The notes: generated from the sequence alone by a model not told the origin. A stretch of 64,000 nt of DNA from Isoetes taiwanensis (GCA_021234155.1 JAJEKV010000056.1:5330932-5394931); one strand, 5' to 3'; counted from the first letter of the stretch, positions 1 through 11,980 are shown. A program made the numbers and translations.

Positions 1-200
1 TCTGTCTGTGGCAGACCCACCTGCCCACCGGAATAGTGCAGAACAGGGCCGCCCCTTTTTTTTCTTTGATTTCATTTTCTCTGGCATTTTTTGTTTCCCT
101 ATTTTTTCCCCCCGGAAATACGTGGCGGGAATCAATCGAATATGCCAAAGGCATCTTACCCATAAGAATTATATATGTTAAGATAAGAAAATCTCAAAGT
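1..200 (-). repeat. Dispersed repeat, inverted relative to 21790-21995
   Basis: Read on the minus strand, this stretch matches 21790-21995 over about 200 bases with substitutions and small gaps. Shared parts include a GGGGCGGCCCTGTTCTGC block, a purine tract and an AT-rich end. The copy is cut by the left edge of the window, so its true limit is unknown. The match ends just before the GC-rich hairpin that flanks the other copy, so the hairpin is not part of the shared repeat. The element class is not identified. Confidence 0.6.
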
Positions 201-1884
201 CCCTCAATATTTGCAAAACATATATGAACCTTTAGGAAGTAATGAATATAAGTGAGTGCATTACTTATGCAAGACAATGCATAAACTACTATCCTAATTG
301 AAGGAACAATGCGAGAAATAAAAATATGCATCCATAAATGTAGGCCCACGGAGACAACATGGTCTATGGAACTCAAACAAAGAAACAAACAGAAACAAAA
401 CCATTTTACCAGTTTATGTTGTACTAACAAATGTGCCATAACACTATGCAAAATACCAACACCACTTGCATCATGACATTTCTTCTTCTAGGCGCCTCTT
501 GTTATGGTAATTTGTAGCTTTTATGCCTATGCTAACGACTTTGTAACTTGCCTCCAATATATCTAAGGATCCAATGGCAAATTTTCGAATTGTTCTTTGG
601 AAAAATCTACCAAAATGCCCTACAATCTTTAATAATTACTCTATTGCCCTTTCATGTTTTGAAATTACTATATTGCACTTATATATAGTGTATTTCTATT
701 TTCTTCATTATTTTTCATTGCTTATGGATTTTTTTGTATCTTCCATTTCTGGACATTGCTGTAATGGATATTCTGTGTTTTATGCCACATCAAAGGCCAT
801 TAGATTTTTTATGAAAAACCTGCCCTGCCACTTCCAATGGTGCAAAACACAGCAATGGTCCGATACTTCCAGAAATACAAGAACTACATCCCTCCACCTG
901 TGTGCTACTCGCCTCTGCTACCTGTTGCGCTACTCGGCTGAATCAGCTGCAATAAGCTCTGAACAGGCAACAAGCTGAATCAGCTGCAACAAGCTACTCG
1001 GCAGAATCGACAGAATCGGAACAAGCTCTAAACACAATCAATGCACTTTCAGTCTGCAGGCCTTTTCAATCGCCCCCCTGCATCTCTGCATCTCTTCGTA
1101 CTCATACAATCCGATTTTCAACTTCATACTCATACAATCCGATTTCTATTGCCATAATCGATCCTGGGCTACTGCCCCAACCAACCCTGAGCTGAACCCT
1201 CTTCCTCGATACAAGGGCTGCAGGATGAAGAGCAGAGTAGGAGAGGCATCACCCATAGCAACTGCCATCCACCATACCCGATTCCGGCACCCCTGCCTCC
1301 AAGCCTGCCCCACTGGGATCCGCTCCCACCCCTGCTGAAAAAAGAAGGCAACGTGAACGTGCATTTTTATCCTTCCATTCTGAAACCATGCATAAGAAAA
1401 AAAAATGCATCCCAGAGATAATTATGGAATGCTGCTTTGACTAGCCAACAAGCAGCTCAAATCACTCAAAAAATTTTGTTTCACTAGGTTTTCGCATACA
1501 ATACAAGGGCAAAATCTTGGCCAAACCATGCCAGAAATACTGCCCCCAAATACCAAACGAAAATCTTATAGTGTATAACGCAATATGATAAGTTTGAAAG
1601 ATATGTAGGTATTTTAGTAATTATCAAAACTTCTAGGAGGCATTTAGATAGTTTTCCCTTCTTCTTTAGAGAAGAAGCTTTACCTAGTGTTTCACAAAGT
1701 GAGCGAGTAATCTTTTACTAGTGTTTCACCAAGTGAGCGAACAATAATATAGCCCATATTCTATCGATTATTTTATTATTCACAACTTCATTATGGTGGT
1801 TACAATGGCAAGGGCAAATATTTGTCGCCTTGTAATAAAGTAAAGAACTTTGCAATCGAATAGAAAGGCCAATATGACATGCTT
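201..1884. other. Non-coding stretch, no gene seen
   Basis: I see no conserved coding signal. Short direct repeats occur: a GCTGAATCAGCTGCAA motif twice near 936-990, a unit of about 25 bases containing ACTCATACAATCCGATTT twice at 1098-1146, and a unit of about 35 bases containing AGTGTTTCACAAAGTGAGCG twice at 1684-1740. The last pair lies just downstream of USP-1 and may be in its 3' flank. The open frames here look like chance. Confidence 0.5.
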
Positions 1885-3266
1885 TTAAGGAGCATGTTTC
1901 TTGACTATTACTATGGGACATTTGGCATGATGAGCACAATAGTCACTCACGCTCCCCAAGAAAGCCCTGGAAGCAAACAAAAGAGTAAAGAACTTCAATA
2001 ATAGTTACACAAAATACGAAGTAATGAATATAAGAAAGAACGAAATAGAAAGAAGTGAAACAACAGTTACACAAAATAATAAGGAATAACTATAAGAATG
2101 TCCATGATTTATGGAGCAAGGTAAAAATTAGCATATACAAACGGTTAAGAAGCGCACCTCTAAATATTGGGTGTCAATGGGTTATGGATGCTAGTAACAT
2201 ACACAATATAAGAAAAGGCATGGACTATGGAGAAAGGTAAGAATTAACAATCTCATTGTACATGATCAATTAAGAAGTGGCCACTTTTGAATATTGGGAG
2301 TCAATGTTTATGAAACGTGGACCAAAAGCTCAAGAATTGAACCGAACTGAATTGAATCATATTTAAGTCATATATTTGGTAGAGTGCTTACCTCTTCAGG
2401 GAACCATACCCATGGCTCCCAACAACCAACACATCCGCATTAACCTTCTCAACAGCTTCACAAATGTGCTCCCTTGGGTCCCCCGTGCTCACAATTGCAG
2501 TAGTTTTCACCTACATCATCCAAATATTATAAACTAAAAATAGCATATACATACTCATCTTGCATGCAACATGCAACACTATCTTTTAACACATATATCC
2601 TGCCTCGCTTTGTCATTTTCCAGCATTAAGATATCGAGTGGAATGTTGTTTTACCTTACAAAAACAGTAACTTACATTTAGTTCGTCACAAATCTTCTTC
2701 GCTGCTGCTAAAATCTCCCTAGACGTGGCATCCTCTTGTTTCCTGATTGCATCCAGCATTTGTGCAGTAACAAATCCTGCACAGCTTAATTTGAAATGTA
2801 AAAATATATCCTGTTGTTTGTACACGGATATGCTCATGAAATTTATGTAATATATCCTAAAGTTTTGCTCATGAAACTTATGCAATATATCTTAAATTTT
2901 GACAAACCCTGTGTGCAATAAGATTGTATAGTAAAATTTACTTGTCCTAATTTGAAAAAAAACCATGGAAAAAGGAAAGGAAAGAAGAATGCAACAAGCA
3001 GTGTATGAAAGCAAGATTTTCAGATTGAAATTTGTGTGACCTAATCTAAAAAATGCATGAGAAAGAAGGGGCAAACCTGGACCGGCAGGGCCGGAATAGA
3101 TAGGCTGGACATGCTGAGAATGGAGCAAGACGACGGCATCGTCGGGGCGAGTAAGGTGATGGAGGGCCCAACGGAGGGCGTCAAGGCTATGGTCGCTCCG
3201 ATCTATGGCCACCAGAACTATTTTGCCTTTGGGATTATTTGGAGGAGGCGTCTCTTCGTGCGCCAT
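1885..3266 (-). CDS. Universal stress protein A-like, ATP-binding type (USP-1), 4 exons
   Basis: Model: exons 3266-3077, 2776-2676, 2510-2392 and 1966-1885 on the minus strand, giving 163 aa, with GT-AG introns in phases 1, 0 and 2. USP proteins are small soluble Rossmann-like alpha/beta proteins that bind ATP and are induced by stress in plants. Visible motifs are the N-terminal strand KIVLVAIDRSDHS with its conserved Asp, the helix ALRWALHHL, and the nucleotide loop GSHGYGSLKRAFLGSVS, which fits G-x2-G-x9-G-S. The frame stays open across all junctions and ends IVIVKKHAP then TAA. The start is the first ATG, 37 bases from a TATA-like box. USP-2 is divergent 5.3 kb away with the same phases, so the two are likely old duplicates. 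The family assignment is firm; the exact function is not. Confidence 0.93.
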
Positions 3267-3302
3267 TTTTCCCTTTTGCTTTGGATTTGTTCGCTTCTTG
3301 CC

Positions 3303-3310
3303 TTTATATA
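3303..3310 (-). promoter_or_regulatory. TATA-like box of USP-1
   Basis: TATATAAA on the minus strand, 37 bases upstream of the USP-1 ATG. The spacing implies a very short 5' leader if this box is the one used. Confidence 0.45.
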
Positions 3311-3329
3311 ACTTCGCTTTGTAACTGAT

Positions 3330-4779
3330 CTATTTTGGGATAACGTGATTTATCGATCCTATCGTTTTCCTTATTTTTGTGCGCAAATAATTGGATCGGA
3401 GTATCTCTTCTTTATTGTTTGTTGGGATATTAATGCAACTTTGCAAGTTGCAAATTGGGAACTTGCTGCTTTCTTTCAAGGAAAATACAAGAGGGAAAGT
3501 TATAGTATATGTAGGTAGAATCCCGTAATTTTCAAATGTCCACGAAGACCAATAGGCAAAAGTCGAATAAATTATAGATAAATTAGTCATTAAGAAATTT
3601 GGGAAATTTGTAAAATACCTTTTATACTTGCAAAATTACGAAAATGTTGTTTTACATGTATTTTTTTTATGCAAAGACTGTAACTTTTTTGTGATGGTCC
3701 AGAGGGGATATATCATTTAGATGAATTGTAGATGAGAACGATATCTTCCCATTGAAGCTAAAGTCGGTTGAATCAAAGTCCAGAATCACAAGGTATGTTA
3801 TTTATAATACACAAAAAAGTAAGGATTTAGGAGACCATAACTTGACATTTTGAACTCTAATTCAAGTAATTTTATCTTTCATACGACAATATTATCCTCA
3901 CCCAGAATTCATCTCAAGAACAAATTTTCGTTTGGATTATCTCAAAAGATTTACGGTCATTTCCATCACAAATACCCTTAAAAAACAAGGGCATTTCCAT
4001 AATTTTGCAAATATATATAGGGATAATTTCACAAATTACCCTAAAATTTTCAAGTGGTGGTGAAAAGACGCATAGAGCAATGTTGCTGTTGTAAAGTGGA
4101 TGCAAGCAAGGAGAGCATTCTTAGACCTTTTGTTGCAGGGAGTGCTATTAGACATGATCTACAACAACAGATCTGAGAATGCTTGACCTAATTCTATTCA
4201 ATGGTGTCAAGCCAAGGACCATCTGCTTCTATATGGTTTATTACCACTGTTTTTATTATAAATCCACCACTTTGCTTGGCACGACCACTGTTAGAGGTGC
4301 TTTGTGTGTCCCCGAGAGCCCATGTCGAGGGATGCCTCCCCTCGTCCCGAAGAGGATGAGGGGGGTCGCTTTTGTAGAGCAATTCCAAACGGCCAGGGAG
4401 ATAAATCCTAATGCAGAAGACTTAAATTAAGACGCGGTACTGTGCGCGGAAGAGTAGCCTTGCCACTACGATCCGTTGATGTTTGGCCTCTTGTCTTTGC
4501 AATTTGTTCCTCTCCTTCCCATCTACATGTGGAGGGTTATGTCATGGCACTTGGTCATTTCTTTTTCTTTAACTGCTAGGGAGGGTTGCAAGCCAACACC
4601 AAGCATTGCCAATTAAGTGGAGGAAAATGGCACTTGATCATTTTTTCTCCACCCGAGCTACGTGGGGACGGTTACTCATGGAGCTTGGTCATTTTTTTCC
4701 CAAGCCCTAGGGAGGGTTGCAAGCTGCTGGCACTTAGAGGTTTCTTCTTCCAAGCTGCTGCTAAGGGGGGATTCTGTGG
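3330..4779. other. Intergenic, no gene seen
   Basis: AT-rich DNA between the two USP genes. The phrase AGGGAGGGTTGCAAGC occurs at about 4579 and 4708, marking a local duplication. I found no protein similarity or RNA gene. Confidence 0.5.
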
Positions 4780-4985
4780 AGCAACCAGACTTGGTGGTGT
4801 CATGTCTTTGGCTCGGCTACTTGGCTCCCCAACCTGACTCGATGGTGTCACGTGCTTGGCTCCATCCGACTTGATGACGGCATGTGTTTGTGGCTCTGTT
4901 AGTTGGATCCCCACTCGACTTGGTGGCAGCGTGTGTTTGTGGCTCCGTTAGTTGTCTCCACACTCGACTTGGTGGCGTCGTCATA
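4780..4985. repeat. Degenerate minisatellite
   Basis: Four imperfect copies of a unit of about 45-60 bases follow one another, each with CGACTTGGTGGCGTCRTGTG followed by a TGGCTC element. Open frames on both strands here are by-products of the repeat. Confidence 0.7.
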
Positions 4986-5429
4986 TATGTTGTATGCGCA
5001 CCATTTCTCAATTAGCATTTTAAATTTGAACATCTTGTTGTGACGATCGTCGCCTAAGAATACATATAAGCGGCTCCATGCATAGTCATCACACTATGTC
5101 GCCGCAAGGCCATCTTAATCATTAGGTTAGTCCATTCGTGCAATAGTAGTAGGGCTTCCAACAGGGAGACCTGAGGAGGGCAACCACCCTACCCTAAAGT
5201 ATTGGTAAAGGGAGGGCCTTGAACCCGAAGGATCATGGAGGAGTACATGAGAGAAATGCGCAATGTCAGGACAAGCCTTACTAAGGGTACTAGAGGATGA
5301 GGGATCTTGCATGAGGCTCTTGACCTTCCAATTTCATTCCCATTCATAGTAGAAGGATGATTTTGCCTTGATTGGAGTATTCCAAAAAGTCGCATTACAT
5401 TAAAATGAGTCTCATGCAATTCCCACTTT
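4986..5429. other. Intergenic, no gene seen
   Basis: No coding, RNA or repeat feature is recognisable between the minisatellite and the longer tandem array. Confidence 0.4.
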
Positions 5430-6910
5430 TTTTCGGAGCCCTGTTATTTCAATCCAAAAGAACGTGCAAATCCCATACTAGACTAATCTTGTGCAGATTA
5501 GCTAGCTTATCCCATTGCCTCGCAGCAGCCAAAGTGGAGGACACATACAGGCTTTTTAAGTCCTACCACATCGGAGATCATCGTCGTATATCCCTAGTAA
5601 CCAACTCTTAAAGATAAGAGACATTGACAAGGTTTAAATCTATGATCAAATGTACACTTGTTTTGGCATTACAGCTCACCACACATCCGTTGAGCAAGAC
5701 TTTTGCCGTACATGCATACTTTGTAGGCATGATATAATCCCACTTTAGGAAATCTGGATCCAAGGGCAACTCTAGGGGCATTGCTTTTCAGCTTCACCAT
5801 CTTAGTGCCAGCTGCCATAATCCCATTAATTTTTTAATTCTTGTTTAAGGTCCATACTAGACTAATCTTGTACTGGAGGACACATACATGCTTTTTAAAT
5901 CCTACCACATCAAGAATCATCACCCCTAATAACCAACTCCCAAAGATAAGAGACATGATCAAATGTACACTTATTTTGGCATTACTAAACCTATACCAAC
6001 TCACCACACATCTGTTGGACAAAACTTTTGCCATATACACTAGGTATAATCCCACCTTACCATCACCCTCACCATCTTAGTGCCACCTGCCGTGATCCCA
6101 TTAATTTCTTAGTTCTTGTTTAAGGTCTACATTAGGCTAATCTTGTACAGACTAGCTAGTTATTCCCACTGCCTTGCTGCAGCCAAAAGTTCTTGTTTTA
6201 GGTCTATACTAGGCTAATCTTGTACAGTCTAGCTAGCTTATCCCACTGCCTTGCTGCAGCCAAAGTGGAGGATACATACATACAGGCTTTTTAAGTCCTA
6301 CCACGTTGAGAGCTTATCCCACTATCTTGCAGCAGCCAAAGTGTAGGATACGTACATGCTTTTTAAGTCGTCGAGGATCATCATCATATACCCCTAGTAA
6401 CTAATTCCCAAAGATAAGACACATTGGCAAGGTTTGACCCCATGATCAAATGTACACTTATTTTAACATTACTAAGTCTATACCAACTCATCACACATCT
6501 GTTGGCCAAAACTTTTGCCGTACATGCACATTTTGTAAGGACATAATCCCACCTTTGGAAATCTGGATCCAAGTTGCAACCCTAGGGGCATTGCTTTTTA
6601 GCCTCACCATCTTAGTGCTACCTGCCATGGTCCCATTAACTTTTTAGTTCTTGTTTAAGGTCCATATTAGACTAATCTTGTACTGACTAGCTAGCTTAAC
6701 CATTGTCTTATAACATCCAAAGTGGAAGACACAAAGGCTTTTTAAGTCCTACCATATTGGGGATCATCGTCATATACCCCTAGTAACCAACTCCCAAAGA
6801 TAAGAGACATTGGCAAGGTTTGAACCCATGATCAAATGTACACTTATTTTGGCATTACTAGGCCTATACCAACCCACCACACATCCGTTGGGCAAAACTT
6901 TTGCTATACA
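5430..6910. repeat. Degenerate tandem array, about four units of 315-485 bases
   Basis: The same ordered landmarks recur: GGCTTTTTAAGTCCTACCAC (about 5550, 5889, 6285, 6735), ATGATCAAATGTACACTT (about 5642, 5957, 6441, 6829), a CACCACACATCYGTTG block with AAAACTTTTGC, then CTTGTTTAAGGTCCA. Unit length varies because internal pieces are lost or duplicated; for instance the block with CCCACTGCCTTGCTGCAGCC is doubled near 6170-6260. No open reading frame spans the units. Confidence 0.8.
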
Positions 6911-8171
6911 GCCTAAAATACGTGGAAGCTAATTTAACCCCCTAGACAATGGCGAAACCCCTAATGTTAAGTATACTAATACATGGTAAAAAAAATCCCT
7001 CTTTATTGCACGTACATATCCCATACCACAAACTATACTGAATCCCCCAGGTTCTATTCTCTACTATTTGCATTGTCAGCATTAGTAGCTCCTCGTGCAA
7101 TTTTGAAAAAGGCGAGTGCAGTTATTAAGAACTGTTTGTGGAGTGTTTATCAGACATTTGAAAGTATAAAGTAGCAGGGAAGAAATATTTGCTCACTTAT
7201 TCAGAAGGTGGTTTGTTTGTAATGGATTTAGAGGCTTGTGGAGGTCCTTAGTCTTAAGCATCTAGCTCCTGCTACGGATATTGCAGGAGTCATAACTACT
7301 AGATAATAAAGCTTGATACATGCAGCTATTCTCTTAACTAACTAAATGAATTAATGCTTCAATGCTATAACATTATGATAGCCTGCATGTTGGTTATCAT
7401 GGATATTCTGCTATGGTGTTAGGGTGGTTTTGCTCATCAAGAGATAATTGAGTATATGATACAGGTCCCAATCATGTATGCCCCGTTGGAAGCATCTCCT
7501 TTGAAGCAGAAGGTTATAATGATATCCATGATATATAGGAAAGCGTGGAGCTTTTGGAGCCACGTGGATTGGACTTGTACTCTTTACTCTACAAGGAAAG
7601 TGAAAGCATTGTTTAATAAATTAGAGGCCCCTATCATAAAGTGAAATGGAAGGCAATGTTAGGAACTTGTCTATGGTTTAAATCCACTTTTATTAAAAAT
7701 AAGAAGGGAAGATTAAATTTCACGAGCATGCATTATAGGCACCTACCTAATGCTTTATGCAAACAACAATCTCAAATTTAAGAAAGTACAACAACAAAAA
7801 TAGCCAGAGGCAACACTTATGGCAACTCTTCTTACAGTAGCACCTTGTTTAAGTACTACGCAGTCTTATCTTGGGAAGGAATCCATGCGTGTATAACAAC
7901 ACATTTGGTGAATGTATTGTTTAGCCCTGAAAGTGTTGGAAGCGTTGGGGAAACTTTTAAACACCTCGCCAGAAAACCTCCTCATGTTTTATTGCATCTT
8001 AGGATTTTGTAAGTTTTGAAGCGAAAATGCATATCAATGTTATAGAAAATACGTCAAGGCAAGTGGGTCTGCCTTCCGGAAGATTTTCAATCCATTCTTA
8101 TCAAGAATCGCAAATGGCTATGCAAAACCTGTAGAATCAGGTTAACAGCTTGTCTTGACGTCGCGGAACAA
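6911..8171. other. Intergenic upstream of USP-2, no gene seen
   Basis: I found no convincing coding or RNA feature. Short open frames (6983-7174 and 7456-7644) lack family motifs and repeat support. Confidence 0.45.
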
Positions 8172-8280
8172 GAAGGGGTCAGCCATTCTTGCTTCCCCCT
8201 GACCTGCAGAATCCGGTCGCGCCTACACGGCGCTCCCGGATTCTGCAGGTCAGGGGGAAGCAAGAATGGCTTCCCCCTTC
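8172..8280. repeat. Long near-perfect inverted repeat (hairpin)
   Basis: Left arm 8181-8216 and right arm 8236-8271 are perfectly complementary over 36 bases, separated by a 19-base loop. After two mismatched pairs the pairing continues for 7 more bases (8172-8178 with 8274-8280). A transcript would fold into a stem of about 45 bp. It lies about 310 bases upstream of the USP-2 ATG. It could be a small foldback transposon or a young hairpin-RNA locus; sequence alone cannot decide. Confidence 0.9.
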
Positions 8281-8530
8281 CCGTTCCACATAACATAAAA
8301 GAATATCGCAAATTCTGATGTTGTGACGGAATCAATTGTGAAAAATCTATTCTATTTTATTCTATTCTATTATTCAATGCTGGAGTGAGTTTGCGGAATA
8401 GTGAGAGTGGCAAGGCGTTATCAACCATGGACACTTTGCAGAAATATTTGGGGGGCATTAAGTCCAAAAGCAATGGATTAGGATGAGTTTGACGGCCACC
8501 AAAACAAAGCAGCAGCCGCCATAAAACTTC

Positions 8531-8540
8531 ACTATATATG
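8531..8540 (+). promoter_or_regulatory. TATA box of USP-2
   Basis: ACTATATATG lies about 55-60 bases before the USP-2 start codon, a normal plant spacing that would give a leader of about 30 bases. Confidence 0.6.
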
Positions 8541-8593
8541 CCTCCCTTCACAACCCAAACAAACCACAATTAGGAAAAACAGAGCAGCTGGCT

Positions 8594-9444
8594 ATGGAGA
8601 CGGAAGCTCAAGCCCCACCTCAATCCGAAGCTCAAGCTCAAGCTCAAGATGAAGGCCATGGCGATTCTCGATGCAAAGAAACGGTTATTATGATCGCCGT
8701 AGATGAAAGCCCCCAAAGCATTAAAGCCCTCCGATGGGCCCTTGAAAATCTAAGTGAATGCTCCTCTGCATCCGGCAAAGTGCTCCTTGTCCATTCCCAA
8801 TCTACCGTCCCTGTTGCTGCCGGAGCTCATGGAAACGGTATCGCTTCGATCCGCAGAAAATTTTGAGTTGCTGATTTATAATTTGGGGTTTTTTTGGGTC
8901 CAATTTGATTGAGTGCTAATTTGGGGATGAATTTTTGCAGTTGGGTTTTATATGACTCCAAGCTTGGTTGAAACCATGAAGAAGCGTCAAGAGTATATTA
9001 CAAACTCGATTTTAGATGAAGCCAAACGGATTTGCGGCGAATATCAGGCAAGGAAATGGGCAGATTTGATTGAAAAGGGCTTAATTTGGGCTAAGTTTTT
9101 ATTTATGATTTGAAAAACCGCAGGTTCATCATCCCAGATGTATTGTGACTCTTGGGGATCCAAGAGATGGGATTTGCGAAGCCGTTGAAAAGGAACATGT
9201 GGATGTTCTGGTGATCGGAAGCCATGGCTATGGAGCGATTAAGAGGTAAAAATTTGAGTTTTGAGATTTTTGAAGGATTAATATGTTAGATTTTTGAGAT
9301 TTGTGGAGGATTAATTAGAAGAAAATGTTGATTTGCAGGGCTTTTCTGGGTAGCGTGAGCGATTACTGTGCTCATCATGCAAATTGTGCCGTGATAATCG
9401 TGAAAGGCTCTAGATTGAGTAAGAGCCCTCCACGCAGCCCTTAA
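8594..9444 (+). CDS. Universal stress protein A-like, ATP-binding type (USP-2), 4 exons
   Basis: Exons 8594-8837, 8941-9047, 9124-9245 and 9339-9444 give 192 aa. The N-terminal 30 residues are a low-complexity Gln/Ala-rich leader. The domain follows: MIAVDESPQSIKALRWAL with the conserved Asp, GDPRDGICEAVEKEHVDVLV, and the nucleotide loop GSHGYGAIKRAFLGSVS (G-x2-G-x9-G-S). The protein ends in SKSPPRSP then TAA. Introns are short (76-103 bases) and in the same phases as USP-1. Intron 2 appears to begin CAG|GCAAGG, a GC-AG intron; no GT donor keeps the family reading frame there. The start is the only upstream ATG in frame after the TATA box. Likely a soluble ATP-binding stress protein; the specific role is unknown. 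Confidence 0.95.
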
Positions 9445-10179
9445 ACAAGCAGCAAGAATTGGGACCATTACCAAAATGGAAAGTGGGCCAAATAACCACC
9501 TTTTGTGTGTATTATTCTTTGAGCAATGTTTAATTGAAGCATCTTTTTCTTCCCCATGCCATGAAATTTTATGAATAATATTCTTTGATTACTATTAAAG
9601 AAATCCAAGCAATAGCAACTTGAATGTTTTGCACATGACTAATCTCTATATTTTGCATTCATTTTTCCAACTTCCACCAAATTTTATTGCGTGTACATTT
9701 GACAAGTCTAATCCAATAGCTTAATCTCATTATCATGAAGCTTGTGTAAGAGAAAATGACAAACTCGAATGTCACCATGTTGACAAATATTTCAGGCCAC
9801 ACTATGGAGTCTCTAGTTGCAACTTTTTTAGAAGAGGAAGAAGATGAAGGATTACGGGGATCTTTAAAAATTCTAGTACAAGACATATATGGCAACAGGC
9901 CCACAAGGTTTTGGCACTACACCAATCATGGGGCAATCAAAAAAATGTATAGATAGATAGATAGATAGATCGAGCAGCTGCAACGAGAAATTGAGCAAAG
10001 CGATGGATCGAGCAGTTGTGACATTAGTTTGAGAAATCGAGCAGTTGTGACATAGTGTGAGATCGTATATTCGATTGATTCCATCTGCATTGGCTCACAT
10101 AGATTAGAATGTATAATTTTGAACGAATCTTTAGTTCAATTGCTTTCTCCCACTGGGAATGAATGTCGACGATGTTAGC
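9445..10179. other. 3' flank of USP-2, no gene seen
   Basis: This contains the probable USP-2 3' untranslated region with AATAATA-type motifs near 9570, a short GATA microsatellite at about 9950-9969, and a small direct repeat with GAGCAGTTGTGACAT near 10010-10050. No gene is recognised. Confidence 0.4.
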
Positions 10180-10680
10180 CTACACATAATAGAAACGAGT
10201 GTCAACGATATTGGCCCACACACAAGCTTCACAGAACTCCAACTTCCCTCCTTTAATTGGCCCCATATCTGTCACTAAATTCTGCCGCAATAGCTTTCTC
10301 ATGGTGTTGATGTGAGGGTGACCTAGCCCGTAATGCCGTTTTGTCTGACTTATTTTGTGTTGAGAGGCTCCATTCCGTAATATAGCCCGAATATGATCAA
10401 TTGGCTTGAAGCATTTATCCATGGCAATATTTCAATCCGTAATAAAAAAAGTGAAACTTTTTTTTTGACGTAATAGGATTACCTATCACAACATATATAA
10501 TGTAGTTACAATTTTCGTTCTCGTTTGATACCAATATTTGTTTGAACTTAATTATAGAACCGACAGGTATGCATAAAATTTTAAAGCCAAAAATTTTAGG
10601 GCAAAGATGACGTGTATTAACCAATTTCTCGGATTGCGGATTACTCTGGCTATGGCGGAGAGAGCCCACGCATGTTATCA
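10180..10680 (-). mobile_element. Ty1/copia fragment, GAG-pre-integrase region
   Basis: The minus-strand frame 10422-10180 carries HYGLGHPHINTMRKLL followed by GGKLEFCEACVWAN, the pre-integrase zinc-binding pattern (H...H...C..C) that precedes copia integrase. Upstream minus-strand sequence to about 10680 continues copia-like protein with frameshifts. The remainder of the element is missing, so this is a decayed scrap. Confidence 0.7.
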
Positions 10681-11540
10681 ATGCGGGGTTTCATCTGTTC
10701 AGTTTCTATGGCGTTGTTCTAGGTCTTCATATGCGACCCTGCCAAGGCTTGGGAGCCTGCTTGCAAGAAGAGACAAGAAGCTTGATTTTGCGAGGAGGAT
10801 ATGGTGTGGCAACTTCGGGAACAACAAAGGTGCGTCTTTTCTTTTGTGAAGCAGCTGCATTGGCAATCCTGGAAGGCAAAGAGGCGGCTTATCAAAGAAA
10901 CTGAACAGATGAGGATTAGAGAGCACATAATCCTCATATTCATCATAAGAATTATATAGGTTATAAGTATATGAAAGCATGTCATCATCATAATGCAGAG
11001 CATTAGCCTCCCTGTTTCGGGCTCTCTAAGCATGGAGATGCTTCTATTTTCAGGCTCTCTAAGCATGCAGATGCTTCTGTTACCTTGGCAATGAACTGCT
11101 GCTTTAGATCTGCAGACATAGATGGACTCTCACTTCGGGCTCTTCGGTTAGGAGGTCCCTTGGCACAATGCAAATCCTAGTCTGATGCAATGCCTTATCT
11201 CTCTAGACATATATACTGCAATGTCATTTTTTCTGTTCTTTTTTTTTTTTGAAACTAATTTCTATCAATAACCTTCGCTCAGGGTACATGGCTATGTCGA
11301 TGTAGGGCTTCTGCTTTCTTTATCTGATTGTAACAAGAAAGATTTTAGTATGGTTCTTTTACCAGACTTGATATATTTCTGAAGCTCTGATTGCCAGAAT
11401 CACAAAGCAGAACCAAAGTGGGTTGTTCAAAGGCCTGATAGAAATCGGCTCTAGAATTGGAACTAAAATCTTGGATCAGGGGGACTGCCAGCCGTTAGAT
11501 TAGCTGCCAGAGCAATAGAGCTGCAAATTAGCTGATCGAA
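10681..11540. other. Non-coding, possible retroelement debris
   Basis: A T-run at 11239-11250 followed by GAAACTAATTTCTATCAATA looks like the poly(A) end of a minus-strand retroposon, but no coding part can be tied to it. A duplicated GGCTCTCTAAGCATG motif occurs near 11020-11070. Confidence 0.35.
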
Positions 11541-11700
11541 TTTTTTTTTTTTTGAGGGATCAAATTAATTAATATTAATACAAAGTAAAGTACAAGAAGA
11601 GCGATACAGGGGTACTCTTGCCCAAGCAACACACTTTGGCAACACACTACAAATAGGTACACGGCCGCAGATCCTGCAAATTGGTTAAGGCCTTTCCTCT
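11541..11700 (-). mobile_element. Possible poly(A) 3' end of a LINE-like retroposon
   Basis: A 13-base T-run at 11541-11553 followed by AT-rich sequence and a stretch typical of plant LINE 3' ends on the minus strand. No ORF is attached. Confidence 0.3.
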
Positions 11701-11980
11701 ACAGTTTCGCAGCTCCCTTTAGTCTTCTGTAACTCAGTAAAAGAACATTAGCCTAAGGTATACCAGTCTTGCCTTCTGCAATTCAATCTAATCTTCCACA
11801 ATTCAATCAAGAATCGAACCCCAAATGCCATAGATTCTGGTTGTCGCATGTCGCAACCCCATTCCAAATACACAATGATTTTCTGGTTTTTGCTACTGAA
11901 TTGAAGTCCGGCGCAAAAGTTGAACACGGCCTTTGCTCTATTTTGCATCGAAAGCTTTTGCAAATTATGTTCTAGAATTT

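Noticed and set aside
1146-1364. Two overlapping minus-strand frames at 1.15-1.36 kb
   Set aside because: Low-complexity, no splice or family support; likely chance in a GC-richer patch.
4586-5011. Overlapping open frames on both strands near 4.6-5.0 kb
   Set aside because: They arise from the minisatellite and have no family motifs.
5430-6910. CRISPR-like array
   Set aside because: Units are hundreds of bases long and degenerate, with no short identical repeats and spacers; the genome is eukaryotic.
8340-8375. TTCTA microsatellite as another LINE tail
   Set aside because: No adjacent TTAAT motif or LINE sequence; it may simply be a microsatellite in the USP-2 upstream region.
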